A stretch of DNA of 64,000 bases from CAYSEQ01 sp964430475 (lineage in GTDB: Bacteria; Patescibacteriota; Microgenomatia; UBA8517): assembly GCA_964430475.1 (NCBI GenBank), contig CAYSEQ010000001.1, positions 62,001 through 126,000 of the forward strand, in the 5' to 3' direction. Under the pieces are notes generated by a model. The model was given only the letters and a program-made list of their open reading frames with translations, was not told where the DNA came from and searched no databases. The position numbers and the translations under genes are program-made. The number at the start of each line of letters is the position of its first letter. Position 1 is the stretch's first letter. Of this stretch, positions 7,613-15,498 are shown one piece after another.

Positions 7613-7867
7613 TTATTTTCTGTAAGATCTATAACTTTCTGCTTCTAGAGGGAATTCCAGCCTTAATTTCTCTATTACTTTTTCTCTTATTCGGCTGGAT
7701 TCTATCACATTGTCTTTGGCTTCTACCCTTGCCCAGTCTTCAATCTCTTTGCTTATTCTTTCGGCATCCGAAGGAGGAACCCCGGATTTTTCAATAGAAA
7801 CAACAAGCTTGTCTAGAATCCATCTTTCGTAAGAACCATCTTTCTTTTTAACTTGAAGATCTTTCAC
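7613..7867 (-). CDS. Stand-alone ATP-cone domain protein
   Basis: 84 residues beginning at GTG 7867. VKKKDGSYERWILDKLVVSI and the helices after it (VPPSDAERISKEIEDWA) match the ATP-cone fold, the nucleotide-sensing domain usually found at the N-terminus of ribonucleotide reductases and in NrdR. Nothing follows the cone here: no zinc ribbon, no reductase. A purine-rich AGAGGAGG sits within the last codons of the upstream PEBP gene, 17 nt before the start, suggesting translational coupling. Role unknown; nucleotide sensing is inferred from the fold only. Confidence 0.75.
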   Translation of the reverse strand: MKDLQVKKKDGSYERWILDKLVVSIEKSGVPPSDAERISKEIEDWARVEAKDNVIESSRIREKVIEKLRLEFPLEAESYRSYRK

Positions 7868-7878
7868 TTTTTAGGTTC

Positions 7879-8469
7879 TTAGCCTCCTCTTTTATAAGTG
7901 CCCACAAGCTGGGCGCTATCAATGATTTTTTCTTTGATTTCCTTTTCAAGTTCCTTTTTTGTTGCGCCTTCTTTAAGGTCTAAAACGGAATCAAGCGCGT
8001 AAATTTTGAAAAAATAGCGATGTGTCCCAGAGGGTGGACATGGTCCTCCATAAGTGACTTTACCAAAATCGTTGATTCCTTGGTTAGCACCCCTTGGTAC
8101 TTCCCCTTCTTTTATTCTTTGAGTTTTTGGATCAATGTTAAAAACAACCCAGTGAGTGAAAGTTCCCATCGGGGCATCAGGATCATCAACTATCAAAGCC
8201 AAACTTTTGGCATTTTCAGGTACATCTGAGATAACTAGCTCTGGGTTTATGTTTTGCCCGTCGCAAGTAAATTTAGGTGGAATCGGAGCGTTGTTTTCAA
8301 AGTTTGGGCTAGTAATTTTCATTCTACCTTCTTCGGCTTTTTGGGTAGAATCTAAGTTGATAACAACCTTATCTTCTTGAAAACTCGGTATTTTAATGAT
8401 ACCAAAAAATGCAAGTAAGAATAAAGATATAGTAAAGAAAATAGCAATTAAAGAGATGATCTTTTTCAC
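7879..8469 (-). CDS. YbhB/YbcL family PEBP-like protein, membrane-anchored
   Basis: 196 residues from GTG 8469. Residues 4-26 form a signal anchor (IISLIAIFFTISLFLLAFFG). The rest is a phosphatidylethanolamine-binding protein domain of the bacterial YbhB/YbcL (Raf kinase inhibitor-like) type: ITSPNFENNAPIPPKFTCDG, LALIVDDPDAPMGTFTHWVV, the ligand-pocket motif GGPCPPSGTHRYFFKIYALD and a C-terminal helix. The pocket residues DPDAP and GTHRY are intact. Bacterial members have no firmly known substrate. Upstream, 6 nt away, is a disrupted small ORF; downstream, 11 nt away, is the ATP-cone gene; all three are probably one operon. Confidence 0.93.
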   Translation of the reverse strand: MKKIISLIAIFFTISLFLLAFFGIIKIPSFQEDKVVINLDSTQKAEEGRMKITSPNFENNAPIPPKFTCDGQNINPELVISDVPENAKSLALIVDDPDAPMGTFTHWVVFNIDPKTQRIKEGEVPRGANQGINDFGKVTYGGPCPPSGTHRYFFKIYALDSVLDLKEGATKKELEKEIKEKIIDSAQLVGTYKRGG

Positions 8470-8475
8470 TATTTT

Positions 8476-8742
8476 TTAAGAATCATTTTCTTGCTTAAGA
8501 ATTTGGACAGTTCCTTGCGTAATGGTAGGTTTTACTGATATTTCTGGAGGATACTTCTGATGTTGAGTTTTATGCCAAGTTGCATCACATTTAAATAAGT
8601 CAGATAAGTTTTTGTAGAATATCAAATTTACCTCATCCCCTTTAAGGTTAGAGCTACTTTCTAAGATTTCTTCTATGGTTCTGATGAATTACTCGACCCT
8701 TTCTACAACTTCGTTGCAAACATTAAAATACTCTTTTGACAT
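8476..8742 (-). pseudogene. Small ORF with an in-frame stop
   Basis: This 387-base stretch between two genes holds an 88-codon frame that starts at ATG 8742 behind a good AAAGGT ribosome site and ends just before the PEBP gene. It is interrupted once, by TAA at 8691-8689 (codon 18). The conceptual product begins MSKEYFNVCNEVVERVE, then continues after the stop with helix-rich sequence and ends TVQILKQENDS. I do not recognise a family. A TATAAT-like box for this strand lies at 8805-8800. The placement and ribosome site suggest a real gene that has been broken or misread; no alternative start gives most of the protein. Confidence 0.4.
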
Positions 8743-8822
8743 TACCTTTATGATCTTATTCTACTTAAGCTTCTAAAATAGTATTAAAAGTTTAAGACTA
8801 TTATAACACTTTCCAATAATAA

Positions 8823-8828
8823 TATAAT
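8823..8828 (+). promoter_or_regulatory. Predicted -10 box (TATAAT)
   Basis: TATAAT 29 bp before ATG 8857, in a divergent intergenic region that also has a minus-strand TATAAT at 8805-8800. No convincing -35 is seen. AAAAGG at 8847-8852 is the probable ribosome-binding site. Confidence 0.4.
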
Positions 8829-8856
8829 AGATAATTCAAAACACTTAAAAGGTATT

Positions 8857-9636
8857 ATGAAAAAGCTTTTTATTTCGGTGTTAGCTATTTTTGGTTTTTC
8901 ACTGATTGTTTTTTTATTGTTTCCTAAAAAGGTTGGTAATGAAGACAAAAGAAAAGTTTCTAAAGAAAGTGTTTTATCAAAAAAAGAGAGTATTTCTCCA
9001 ACTAATTTTCAAGTTTTTTTTGAAGACGAATATAGAATTTTGAAAATTAAAATTTCGGACTTGAGGAGACTTTCTTTACACTCAAATCTTGGGCAAAAGC
9101 TTTTCTCTCAGGAGGCGCTTAAAGAAAAAGGTTGTGAGAAATTGATAAGCGCGGGTTTTTATTCAAATAATGGCTTTATAGGACTTTTTGCATCAAATGG
9201 TACGATAATTAGCAAAGCAGTAAAAAATAAAACATTTAACGGATATTTTTATATCCACGAAGATTCAGCCTATATCTCTAAAGAATCTCCATCTTTATTC
9301 CTTCACGCCCTTCAAGCAGGACCGATTGTTTTTTCAAATGGAAAAGCAACAGAACTATCAATGAAAAACGACGAAAATGCCAGAAGAATTCTTGTCGCAA
9401 CAACCAAAAATCCGAAAGAAATCTTTTTTCTTGCAATCCACAATAAAGAAAATTTTCTTTCTGGACCAAAACTTTCGGAACTTCCGAAAGTTTTAGAAAA
9501 GATTAATCAAGAAGAAAACCTTGGTATAGTTGATGCCCTTAATTTAGACGGCGGAACGCATTCTGCTTTTTTGTTAGGCGAGGAAAACTTATTTGAAGTA
9601 GCAACAATCGGAGGTTTTTTCTGTATCAAATCTTAG
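8857..9636 (+). CDS. Phosphodiester glycosidase (NAGPA/DUF2233) family protein
   Basis: 259 residues. An N-terminal hydrophobic helix (about 4-21) acts as signal or anchor. The C-terminal domain has the features of the phosphodiester glycosidase family related to the human N-acetylglucosamine-1-phosphodiester glycosidase: ISAGFYSNNGFIGLFAS, ALQAGPIVFSNG, the Arg of ENARRILVATT and the signature ALNLDGGTHSAF. Bacterial relatives act on the cell surface, often on glycan or teichoic-type phosphodiesters; the substrate here is unknown. It has its own promoter-like region and converges on the yraN/rplS/dnaE block. Confidence 0.87.
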   Translation: MKKLFISVLAIFGFSLIVFLLFPKKVGNEDKRKVSKESVLSKKESISPTNFQVFFEDEYRILKIKISDLRRLSLHSNLGQKLFSQEALKEKGCEKLISAGFYSNNGFIGLFASNGTIISKAVKNKTFNGYFYIHEDSAYISKESPSLFLHALQAGPIVFSNGKATELSMKNDENARRILVATTKNPKEIFFLAIHNKENFLSGPKLSELPKVLEKINQEENLGIVDALNLDGGTHSAFLLGEENLFEVATIGGFFCIKS

Positions 9637-9725
9637 AAGAGCCCTTTTTGTAAGGATTAAATATTTTTGTCTTTGGGTAAAATTTTTTAAGATTCTGGAT
9701 TTTTTTCAGAAATTGCTCTTTTGAA

Positions 9726-9746
9726 ATTCTATACACTGTATAGAAT
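9726..9746. repeat. Perfect 10-bp inverted repeat with 1-bp centre
   Basis: ATTCTATACA and TGTATAGAAT flank a single C, an operator-like 21-bp palindrome. It lies in the 247-bp gap between two convergent genes, an unexpected place for an operator. No T-run follows, so it is a poor terminator. Confidence 0.7.
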
Positions 9747-9883
9747 AGATTTCTTCTTATATGAGAAAAAACCTGAGTTTGTCTTAGAACCTTGAATGAT
9801 CTTGGAGTCTGACGGAAGTAAACATTTCTTCTTTAGTACTTTCTTTTCATTTTAAATTAAAAGAAATGTAATACTTAATTTTT

Positions 9884-10249
9884 TTATACAGTTATTATCT
9901 TTGCTGATTTTATTTTGTTTTTCTCAAGTTCTATTGCGACGACTTCAATTCTTAGTTTTTTGAAATTGCTAGGATTTTTAATTAAATAATACTCCGCAAC
10001 CTTTCTTATTGTTTGGAGCTTTCTTTCGTTAACCGCCTCTTCAGGTTTCCCAAATTTTTCGTTAAAGCGTGTTTTAACCTCAACAAAAACAAGTGCATCT
10101 TTATCTTGGGCAATAATGTCTATCTCTCCAAATTTAGTCCTGAAATTCTTGTCAAGAATTTTATAGTTAAATTTTTCAAGTAGGCTAACCGCTATTTTTT
10201 CACCAATATTTCCTGATTCTCGCGTATTAACTTGCTTTAGGCGAGACAT
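9884..10249 (-). CDS. yraN: YraN family (UPF0102) endonuclease-like protein
   Basis: 121 residues, the usual length for YraN. GNIGEKIAVSLLEKFNYKIL at the N-terminus and the PD-(D/E)xK-type core GEIDIIAQDKDALVFVEVKT (Glu, Asp, then ExK) are intact, consistent with a Holliday-junction-resolvase-like nuclease fold. Cellular role in bacteria is not settled; DNA processing is the common assumption. The start ATG at 10249 overlaps the end of rplS by 23 bp, so the two are translated together. The rplS-yraN pairing is common in bacteria, which supports the call. Confidence 0.93.
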   Translation of the reverse strand: MSRLKQVNTRESGNIGEKIAVSLLEKFNYKILDKNFRTKFGEIDIIAQDKDALVFVEVKTRFNEKFGKPEEAVNERKLQTIRKVAEYYLIKNPSNFKKLRIEVVAIELEKNKIKSAKIITV

Positions 10250-10655
10250 TGCGCTTTTCTCTTTTCTTCCTAGATTTTATGGAGATTTTACTTTTCAAAA
10301 CTTGGGTAATTTTAGATTTTTTGAGGACTTTTTTGTATATTTCTTGGAGTTCTTTTTTAGGCTTATTTCTTAAATAATAAAGTTTTGCTCTTCTTACACC
10401 CTGTGTTCCACTTTTTATCACATCTATTCTTTCTAAAGTTGGTGATGACAAGGGAAAAATCCTTTCAATGCCGATTTGTCCTGCTCCTATTCTTCTTACG
10501 GTTATGTTTTTGTTTTCGTTTGCTCCCTTAATAGCTATAACAACTCCCTCAAATACTTGGGATTTTTCTTTTTCTCCCTCTTTGATTTTTTGAATAACCT
10601 TAATTTTATCGCCAACTCCAAATTTAATGTCTTTATGTTGAACAAAAAGCGCCAT
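10227..10655 (-). CDS. rplS: 50S ribosomal protein L19
   Basis: 142 residues. FGVGDKIKVIQKIKEGEKEK, FEGVVIAIKG, ITVRRIGAGQIGIERIFPL and the RRAKLYYLRN block are the conserved L19 core, which sits at the 30S-50S interface. The C-terminus is extended by about 25 lysine/arginine-rich residues compared with the usual 115-residue protein and overlaps yraN. The gene follows dnaE (start 14215, end 10694) with a 38-bp gap on the same strand. Confidence 0.97.
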   Translation of the reverse strand: MALFVQHKDIKFGVGDKIKVIQKIKEGEKEKSQVFEGVVIAIKGANENKNITVRRIGAGQIGIERIFPLSSPTLERIDVIKSGTQGVRRAKLYYLRNKPKKELQEIYKKVLKKSKITQVLKSKISIKSRKKREKRNVSPKAS

Positions 10656-10693
10656 GCTAGAATTTTACTCTAAAAAATTTTCCCTAACAAGTC

Positions 10694-13600
10694 TTAATTA
10701 CTATGATTAGTGGGATGTAATATTTCTGAAATTTTTCGAGAAAGTTCCTCACTCCAGCTGACGCCTATGTTTAATTCAAAAATCTCACCCTTTCCCTCAA
10801 AAGAAAGTACGACCTTTTGATTTCCAGGATGTTCTAGAAGAATTTCTTTTATTTTGCTCATCTGCTCATGGGTTGTATCTTTGGGAATATTTATAAAAAA
10901 AGTATCACCAGGATTAGCTTTAATTACTTCTTTAGTTTCTATTTTTTCTACTATCAAAGATGGTTCTTCATCCCTAAGGTCTACTTTTCCTGAAATAAGC
11001 AAAGCCTTTCCGTCTACAAGAATATTTTTAGCTGTCCGAAATAGACTCGGGAACACAATAAGTTCTATAGACCCTGTCTCGTCTCTAACCTTAACAAAGG
11101 CCATTTCTTGAAGATTTTTTCTAGTTATCACTACCTTTACATCCGAAACCACTCCCGCAATCCTAACATTTACTGATTCCAAATTCGTTTCATTTTGGGT
11201 AATATCTTGAATTTTATGTGTAGCATACATGTTTAGTTCACCAATAATTTCACTGATTGGTCTTGCGGAAAGTGAAAATCCTAAAAGCTGCCTTTCTAGA
11301 CTCTGGATTTCTTCTTCACTAAAATCTTCTTTTTTAAGGTCTTCCCTAATGAGATTTTCAATCGGTTGCGATTCAAATTCTTCCTCGGCAAAGAGCGTCT
11401 CTTGGTTAGAAGGTCCCTTAGGTTTAGCCACTTTACTTCTTATATCATCAAGAAGAGATAAAAGAGTGCTTCTACTGCCAAACTCGGATAGCGCTCCAAC
11501 TTTAATTAAACTTTCCACTACCTTTTTATTTACTTTTCTTGAATCAACCCTACTTAGAAAATCCGTAAAAGATTTAAATTTGCTTTTTCCCCTCGCTTGG
11601 AGAATTGCTTCAATTGCAGCTCTACCAACATTCTTAATAGCGTCTAATCCAAACATGATTGCTTTGCCTTCTCTCGAATCCTTATCCTTTATAATTTTAA
11701 AGCCAACATCGCTTTCATTAATGCTTGGTGGATATACCTTAATGCCCATCCTTCTGCACTCATTGACAGCTGAGGCAATTTTCTCTACATCTTTTGATTC
11801 TGCAGTTAAAAGTGCACACATAAATTCAACTGGAAAGTTTGCCTTCATATATGCCGTCCAATATGCCACAAGTCCGTAGCTTGCTGCATGAGCTTTGTTA
11901 AATCCATAACCCGAAAAAGGTTCAATCAACTTAAAAAGTTCCTCCGCTTTCCTTCTTACCATACCATTTTTCACAGCCCCTTCAATAAATTTACTTTTTT
12001 GTTTTTCCATCTCTTCGGGTATTTTTTTGCCAACTGCTTTCCTGAATTTATCTGCCTCCTCCCAAGAATAACCCGCTATTTTTATGGCTGTCAGAAAGAC
12101 ATCATCTTGATAAACCAAAAGGCCATATGATTTATCAAGGTATTCTTTCATTCTTTCGTCAAAATATTTGATCTTTTCAGGTGAATTTTTTCTTTCAATG
12201 TATTCAGGAATTTGGGAGATAGGCCCGGGTCTATATAAAGCAACCATTGCCATGAGATCTTCTACTCTCGTTGGTCTCAACTGTTTCAAATATTTGGTCA
12301 TCCCCGCTCCGGACAACTGAAAAACCCCCATTGTCTCTCCGCGTGACAAAGATTCAAAAGTCTTTTTATCATCAAGAGGAATTTTTAGAAGATTAATTTC
12401 TATACCCTTTTCTTTTTTGACAATGTTAATTGCCTCTCCCAAAATTGACAGGTTTCTTAAACCCAAAAGATCAAATTTTAAAAGCCCCACTGCTTCGTTA
12501 GGCGAAACATTAGGATCCAGGGCATCCATATCGTATTGAGTAATAATCTTTTTTCCCTCGGGATCAAGCTGAATAGGGGTAAAGTCGGTAATCTCGCTGG
12601 GAGAAATTACCACACCCGCTGCATGAACGGAAACATGCCTTGCATTGCCTTCTATTTGTTTTGCCAAATCAATGATTTTTTTAGCATCAGAATCTTCCTT
12701 GTAAACTTTGGAAAGCTCTGGAGAAATTTTTAAAGCATTGCCTATCGTCATAGGAAAACCTTGGGAACCAAGAGGAATCATCTTTGCAATTTTATCTCCT
12801 ACTGAATAAGGGTAACCGAGTACCCTTGCTATATCTCTTACTGCACCTCTTGCCATCATCCTTCCAAAAGTACAGATTTGAGCAACTTTCTCTTTACCGT
12901 ATTTTCTAGTAATATACTCAATAACTTCTTCTCTTCTGGAATCTTCTATATCAAAATCAATATCAGGCGGAGATGGTCTCCATGGAGTCAGGAACCTTTC
13001 AAATGGAAGGTTGTACTCCAAAGGGTTGACATTGACAATCCCCAATCCAAATGCAACAAGTGAACCCGCTGTTGAGCCTCTTGTATTAGTAATTATGGAT
13101 CTTTCTGCACACCACTGTGCCATATCAGCAACGATTAGAAAATAAGTTGCATAACCTTTTTTGCATATAATACCAAGCTCGTATTCAAGTCTTTCCTTAA
13201 CTTCAGGAGTGATTTTTTTAATCCTTTTGCTTATTCCTTCCCACGCCTTTTTTCTCAAAAGTTTTTCCGGAGTTTCGCCTTTCTTAAGCTTAAATTCCGG
13301 GAAATACCACTTATTCAATTCAAGTTGGACATTACATCTTTCTGCAATTTTTGTTGTATTGTTAATTGCATCAGGCAAATCTTTAAACAATTCAGCCATT
13401 TCCTCAGGACTTCTTAGGTAGAAGGTTGGTGAATCGATGTATCTTAGTCTTTTAAGGTCTTTAACAGTTTTCCCAGTGGCTATACATACAAGAGCGTCCT
13501 GGGCTTGAGCCTGTTCTTTTTTTATATAATGAACATCGTTAGTTGCGACAATTGGAATACCTAAGTTCCTACTTAAAGAAACTAATCCCCTGACCACTTT

Positions 13601-14215
13601 TTCTTCATTCTCTGCCTGTAACCTCAGATTTTCCTTTATTTCTGGACTTTCTGCCTCATGGATAAATTTCTCATATTCGTGTCTTTGAAGTTCTAGATAA
13701 TAATCTTTTCCAAAAAGATCCAAGTACCATTTGGCAATTTTTCTTGCTTCTTCAAGATCGTCTTCTATTATTGACTGGGCAACCTCTCCAAGGTTACAAG
13801 CAGAAGTACAAATCAGACCTTTTGAATATTTCTCTAAAGTTTCTTTATCAATTCTGGGTTTGTAATAATATCCTTTTATATGAGCAATAGAGGTTATTTT
13901 CATAAGGTTTCTATATCCAACCTCGTCCTTGGCTAAAAGAAGAAGGTGAAAATTTTTAATTTTTGAGCGTTCTGGACGGGACTCTAAATTGTAGTTACTT
14001 AGATAAGCCTCCATCCCGATAATCGGCTTTATATTTTCTTTTATACATTTTTTATAAAACTCTATTACTCCATACATAGCCCCATGGTCTGTTATCGCAA
14101 GCGAATTCATGCCAAGTTCTTTTACATAGTTGATAAGCGGAGTTATTTTGCTTAGACCATCCAGAAGTGAATATTCAGTATGGACATGGAGATGAACAAA
14201 TTTTCCGGCTTCCAT
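10694..14215 (-). CDS. dnaE: DNA polymerase III alpha subunit
   Basis: 1173 residues, full length for DnaE1-type replicative polymerases. Order of domains: PHP (residues 6-270) with intact metal motifs HLHVHTEYS and ITDHGAMYG; palm with PPDIDFDIED around residue 417 and a second catalytic Asp region; fingers; the helix-hairpin-helix segment; and a C-terminal OB-fold (VRIAGVVSDVKVVITRKN). FNKAHAASYGLVAYWTAYMK is the conserved fingers motif. The intact PHP ligands are compatible with intrinsic 3-prime to 5-prime proofreading, which is known for PHP-containing DnaE proteins. Located upstream of rplS on the same strand. Confidence 0.98.
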   Translation of the reverse strand: MEAGKFVHLHVHTEYSLLDGLSKITPLINYVKELGMNSLAITDHGAMYGVIEFYKKCIKENIKPIIGMEAYLSNYNLESRPERSKIKNFHLLLLAKDEVGYRNLMKITSIAHIKGYYYKPRIDKETLEKYSKGLICTSACNLGEVAQSIIEDDLEEARKIAKWYLDLFGKDYYLELQRHEYEKFIHEAESPEIKENLRLQAENEEKVVRGLVSLSRNLGIPIVATNDVHYIKKEQAQAQDALVCIATGKTVKDLKRLRYIDSPTFYLRSPEEMAELFKDLPDAINNTTKIAERCNVQLELNKWYFPEFKLKKGETPEKLLRKKAWEGISKRIKKITPEVKERLEYELGIICKKGYATYFLIVADMAQWCAERSIITNTRGSTAGSLVAFGLGIVNVNPLEYNLPFERFLTPWRPSPPDIDFDIEDSRREEVIEYITRKYGKEKVAQICTFGRMMARGAVRDIARVLGYPYSVGDKIAKMIPLGSQGFPMTIGNALKISPELSKVYKEDSDAKKIIDLAKQIEGNARHVSVHAAGVVISPSEITDFTPIQLDPEGKKIITQYDMDALDPNVSPNEAVGLLKFDLLGLRNLSILGEAINIVKKEKGIEINLLKIPLDDKKTFESLSRGETMGVFQLSGAGMTKYLKQLRPTRVEDLMAMVALYRPGPISQIPEYIERKNSPEKIKYFDERMKEYLDKSYGLLVYQDDVFLTAIKIAGYSWEEADKFRKAVGKKIPEEMEKQKSKFIEGAVKNGMVRRKAEELFKLIEPFSGYGFNKAHAASYGLVAYWTAYMKANFPVEFMCALLTAESKDVEKIASAVNECRRMGIKVYPPSINESDVGFKIIKDKDSREGKAIMFGLDAIKNVGRAAIEAILQARGKSKFKSFTDFLSRVDSRKVNKKVVESLIKVGALSEFGSRSTLLSLLDDIRSKVAKPKGPSNQETLFAEEEFESQPIENLIREDLKKEDFSEEEIQSLERQLLGFSLSARPISEIIGELNMYATHKIQDITQNETNLESVNVRIAGVVSDVKVVITRKNLQEMAFVKVRDETGSIELIVFPSLFRTAKNILVDGKALLISGKVDLRDEEPSLIVEKIETKEVIKANPGDTFFINIPKDTTHEQMSKIKEILLEHPGNQKVVLSFEGKGEIFELNIGVSWSEELSRKISEILHPTNHSN

Positions 14216-14238
14216 TATACAAGCTTATTATATCAGTT

Positions 14239-15492
14239 TTATGTAGGGTTGCTGTTTACCTTAAGCAAACTTGCGTGAAATTTGTCCAAAAGGAAATAAG
14301 TAACAAGAAAAAAGATCGCTAGTCCAAGAAGCAGAATTTTTATTCCGAGTATCTCTGTTATTGCGCCAGAAGCAAGGACCGGAAGAATGGTTGCGATGGT
14401 AGCCACAAACCAAAAATTTCCAAATACTCTTCCTCTAAAAGCTTGAGGTGTTTTTTCCTGTAAAAATGTTTGGCTTGGAATAACGATACCTACATAAGCA
14501 CTTCCCAAGATCATCAAACCTAAAATGTCTAAAAGTATTTTTGCTCTTCCTAAGAGGCTTGTTGGGAATGTAATAAACAAGAAAAATAAAATTGAAAGTA
14601 CAAAAATGGAGGATCTTATCACCTTTATTTTCCTGATCCCCTTTCTTAATAATCTAGGAATTAATATCGCACCAATTCCGGTTCCTAATCCCGTGGGAAC
14701 AACAAGAAAAATACCTGCCTTCTTAATATCTATCGTAAAAATTTCAATTGCGATAATCGGGGCATTTACCAAAATAATAGCCAAACATACCTGCATTCCC
14801 AAAAGCAAAAGAAAAGGCGTAAGTACTGATTTTTCGTTCCTAATAAGCCTAAAGCCTTGAAGTATAAATACAAAAAATCTTTTAAAAGCATAAGAAAACC
14901 TGAATTTTTCTTCTTTCACATTTAAGGAAGGTAAAAAAGAAACTGACAAATGTGCTAAAAGTAAAAGAATGCTTAAGAAAAATATTAAATTATTAAATCC
15001 TAAGAACTCAGAAAGGTATGAGGCTAGGCCAAAACCTGTTATTAAGGCTAATTGTTGGGTTATGAAAAAAAGACCGTTAGCATGAGGAAGAGTTTTTATA
15101 TCGACCAATAATGGAAGACTTGAAAATTCGGCAGGGATGTAAAACTGATTTACGAAAGAATAACACGCGGTTATTACAAAAATAAGAAAGACGGATTTAT
15201 GATGAGTTATTCCATACACCAAGAAAATTAAAGATTGTACAAAAGTAGAAAGTCTAAGAAAAAATTTTTTATCAAGGAAGTCAGAGATCGTTGCAGCGAA
15301 TGGACCGACAATCACTGCGGGTAAGGCGTAAGAAATCCAAAGAAGTGAGGTGGCAATTGTGGAATTTGTAAATTGGTAAAGCCTAATAATCAAAATGAAG
15401 TTCATAATATTGATAGTAAGTTGCGTCAAAATTTGGGAAAGCCATAGAAGAATAAAGTTTTTGTTTAAAAAAAGATTCCTATATTCTTGCAT
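14239..15492 (-). CDS. MFS permease
   Basis: 417 residues with about 12 transmembrane helices. The N-terminal half (NFILLWLSQILTQLTINIMN, FAATISDFLDKKFFLRLST) carries the cytoplasmic loop 2-3 motif of the major facilitator superfamily in a degenerate form (D-x-x-D-K-K). The pattern resembles the DHA3/enterobactin-exporter-like group of MFS proteins, though substrate cannot be inferred. The gene lies between dnaE and gatB with short gaps (23 and 6 bp), so read-through from the gat genes is likely. Confidence 0.9.
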   Translation of the reverse strand: MQEYRNLFLNKNFILLWLSQILTQLTINIMNFILIIRLYQFTNSTIATSLLWISYALPAVIVGPFAATISDFLDKKFFLRLSTFVQSLIFLVYGITHHKSVFLIFVITACYSFVNQFYIPAEFSSLPLLVDIKTLPHANGLFFITQQLALITGFGLASYLSEFLGFNNLIFFLSILLLLAHLSVSFLPSLNVKEEKFRFSYAFKRFFVFILQGFRLIRNEKSVLTPFLLLLGMQVCLAIILVNAPIIAIEIFTIDIKKAGIFLVVPTGLGTGIGAILIPRLLRKGIRKIKVIRSSIFVLSILFFLFITFPTSLLGRAKILLDILGLMILGSAYVGIVIPSQTFLQEKTPQAFRGRVFGNFWFVATIATILPVLASGAITEILGIKILLLGLAIFFLVTYFLLDKFHASLLKVNSNPT

Positions 15493-15498
15493 TTTCTT

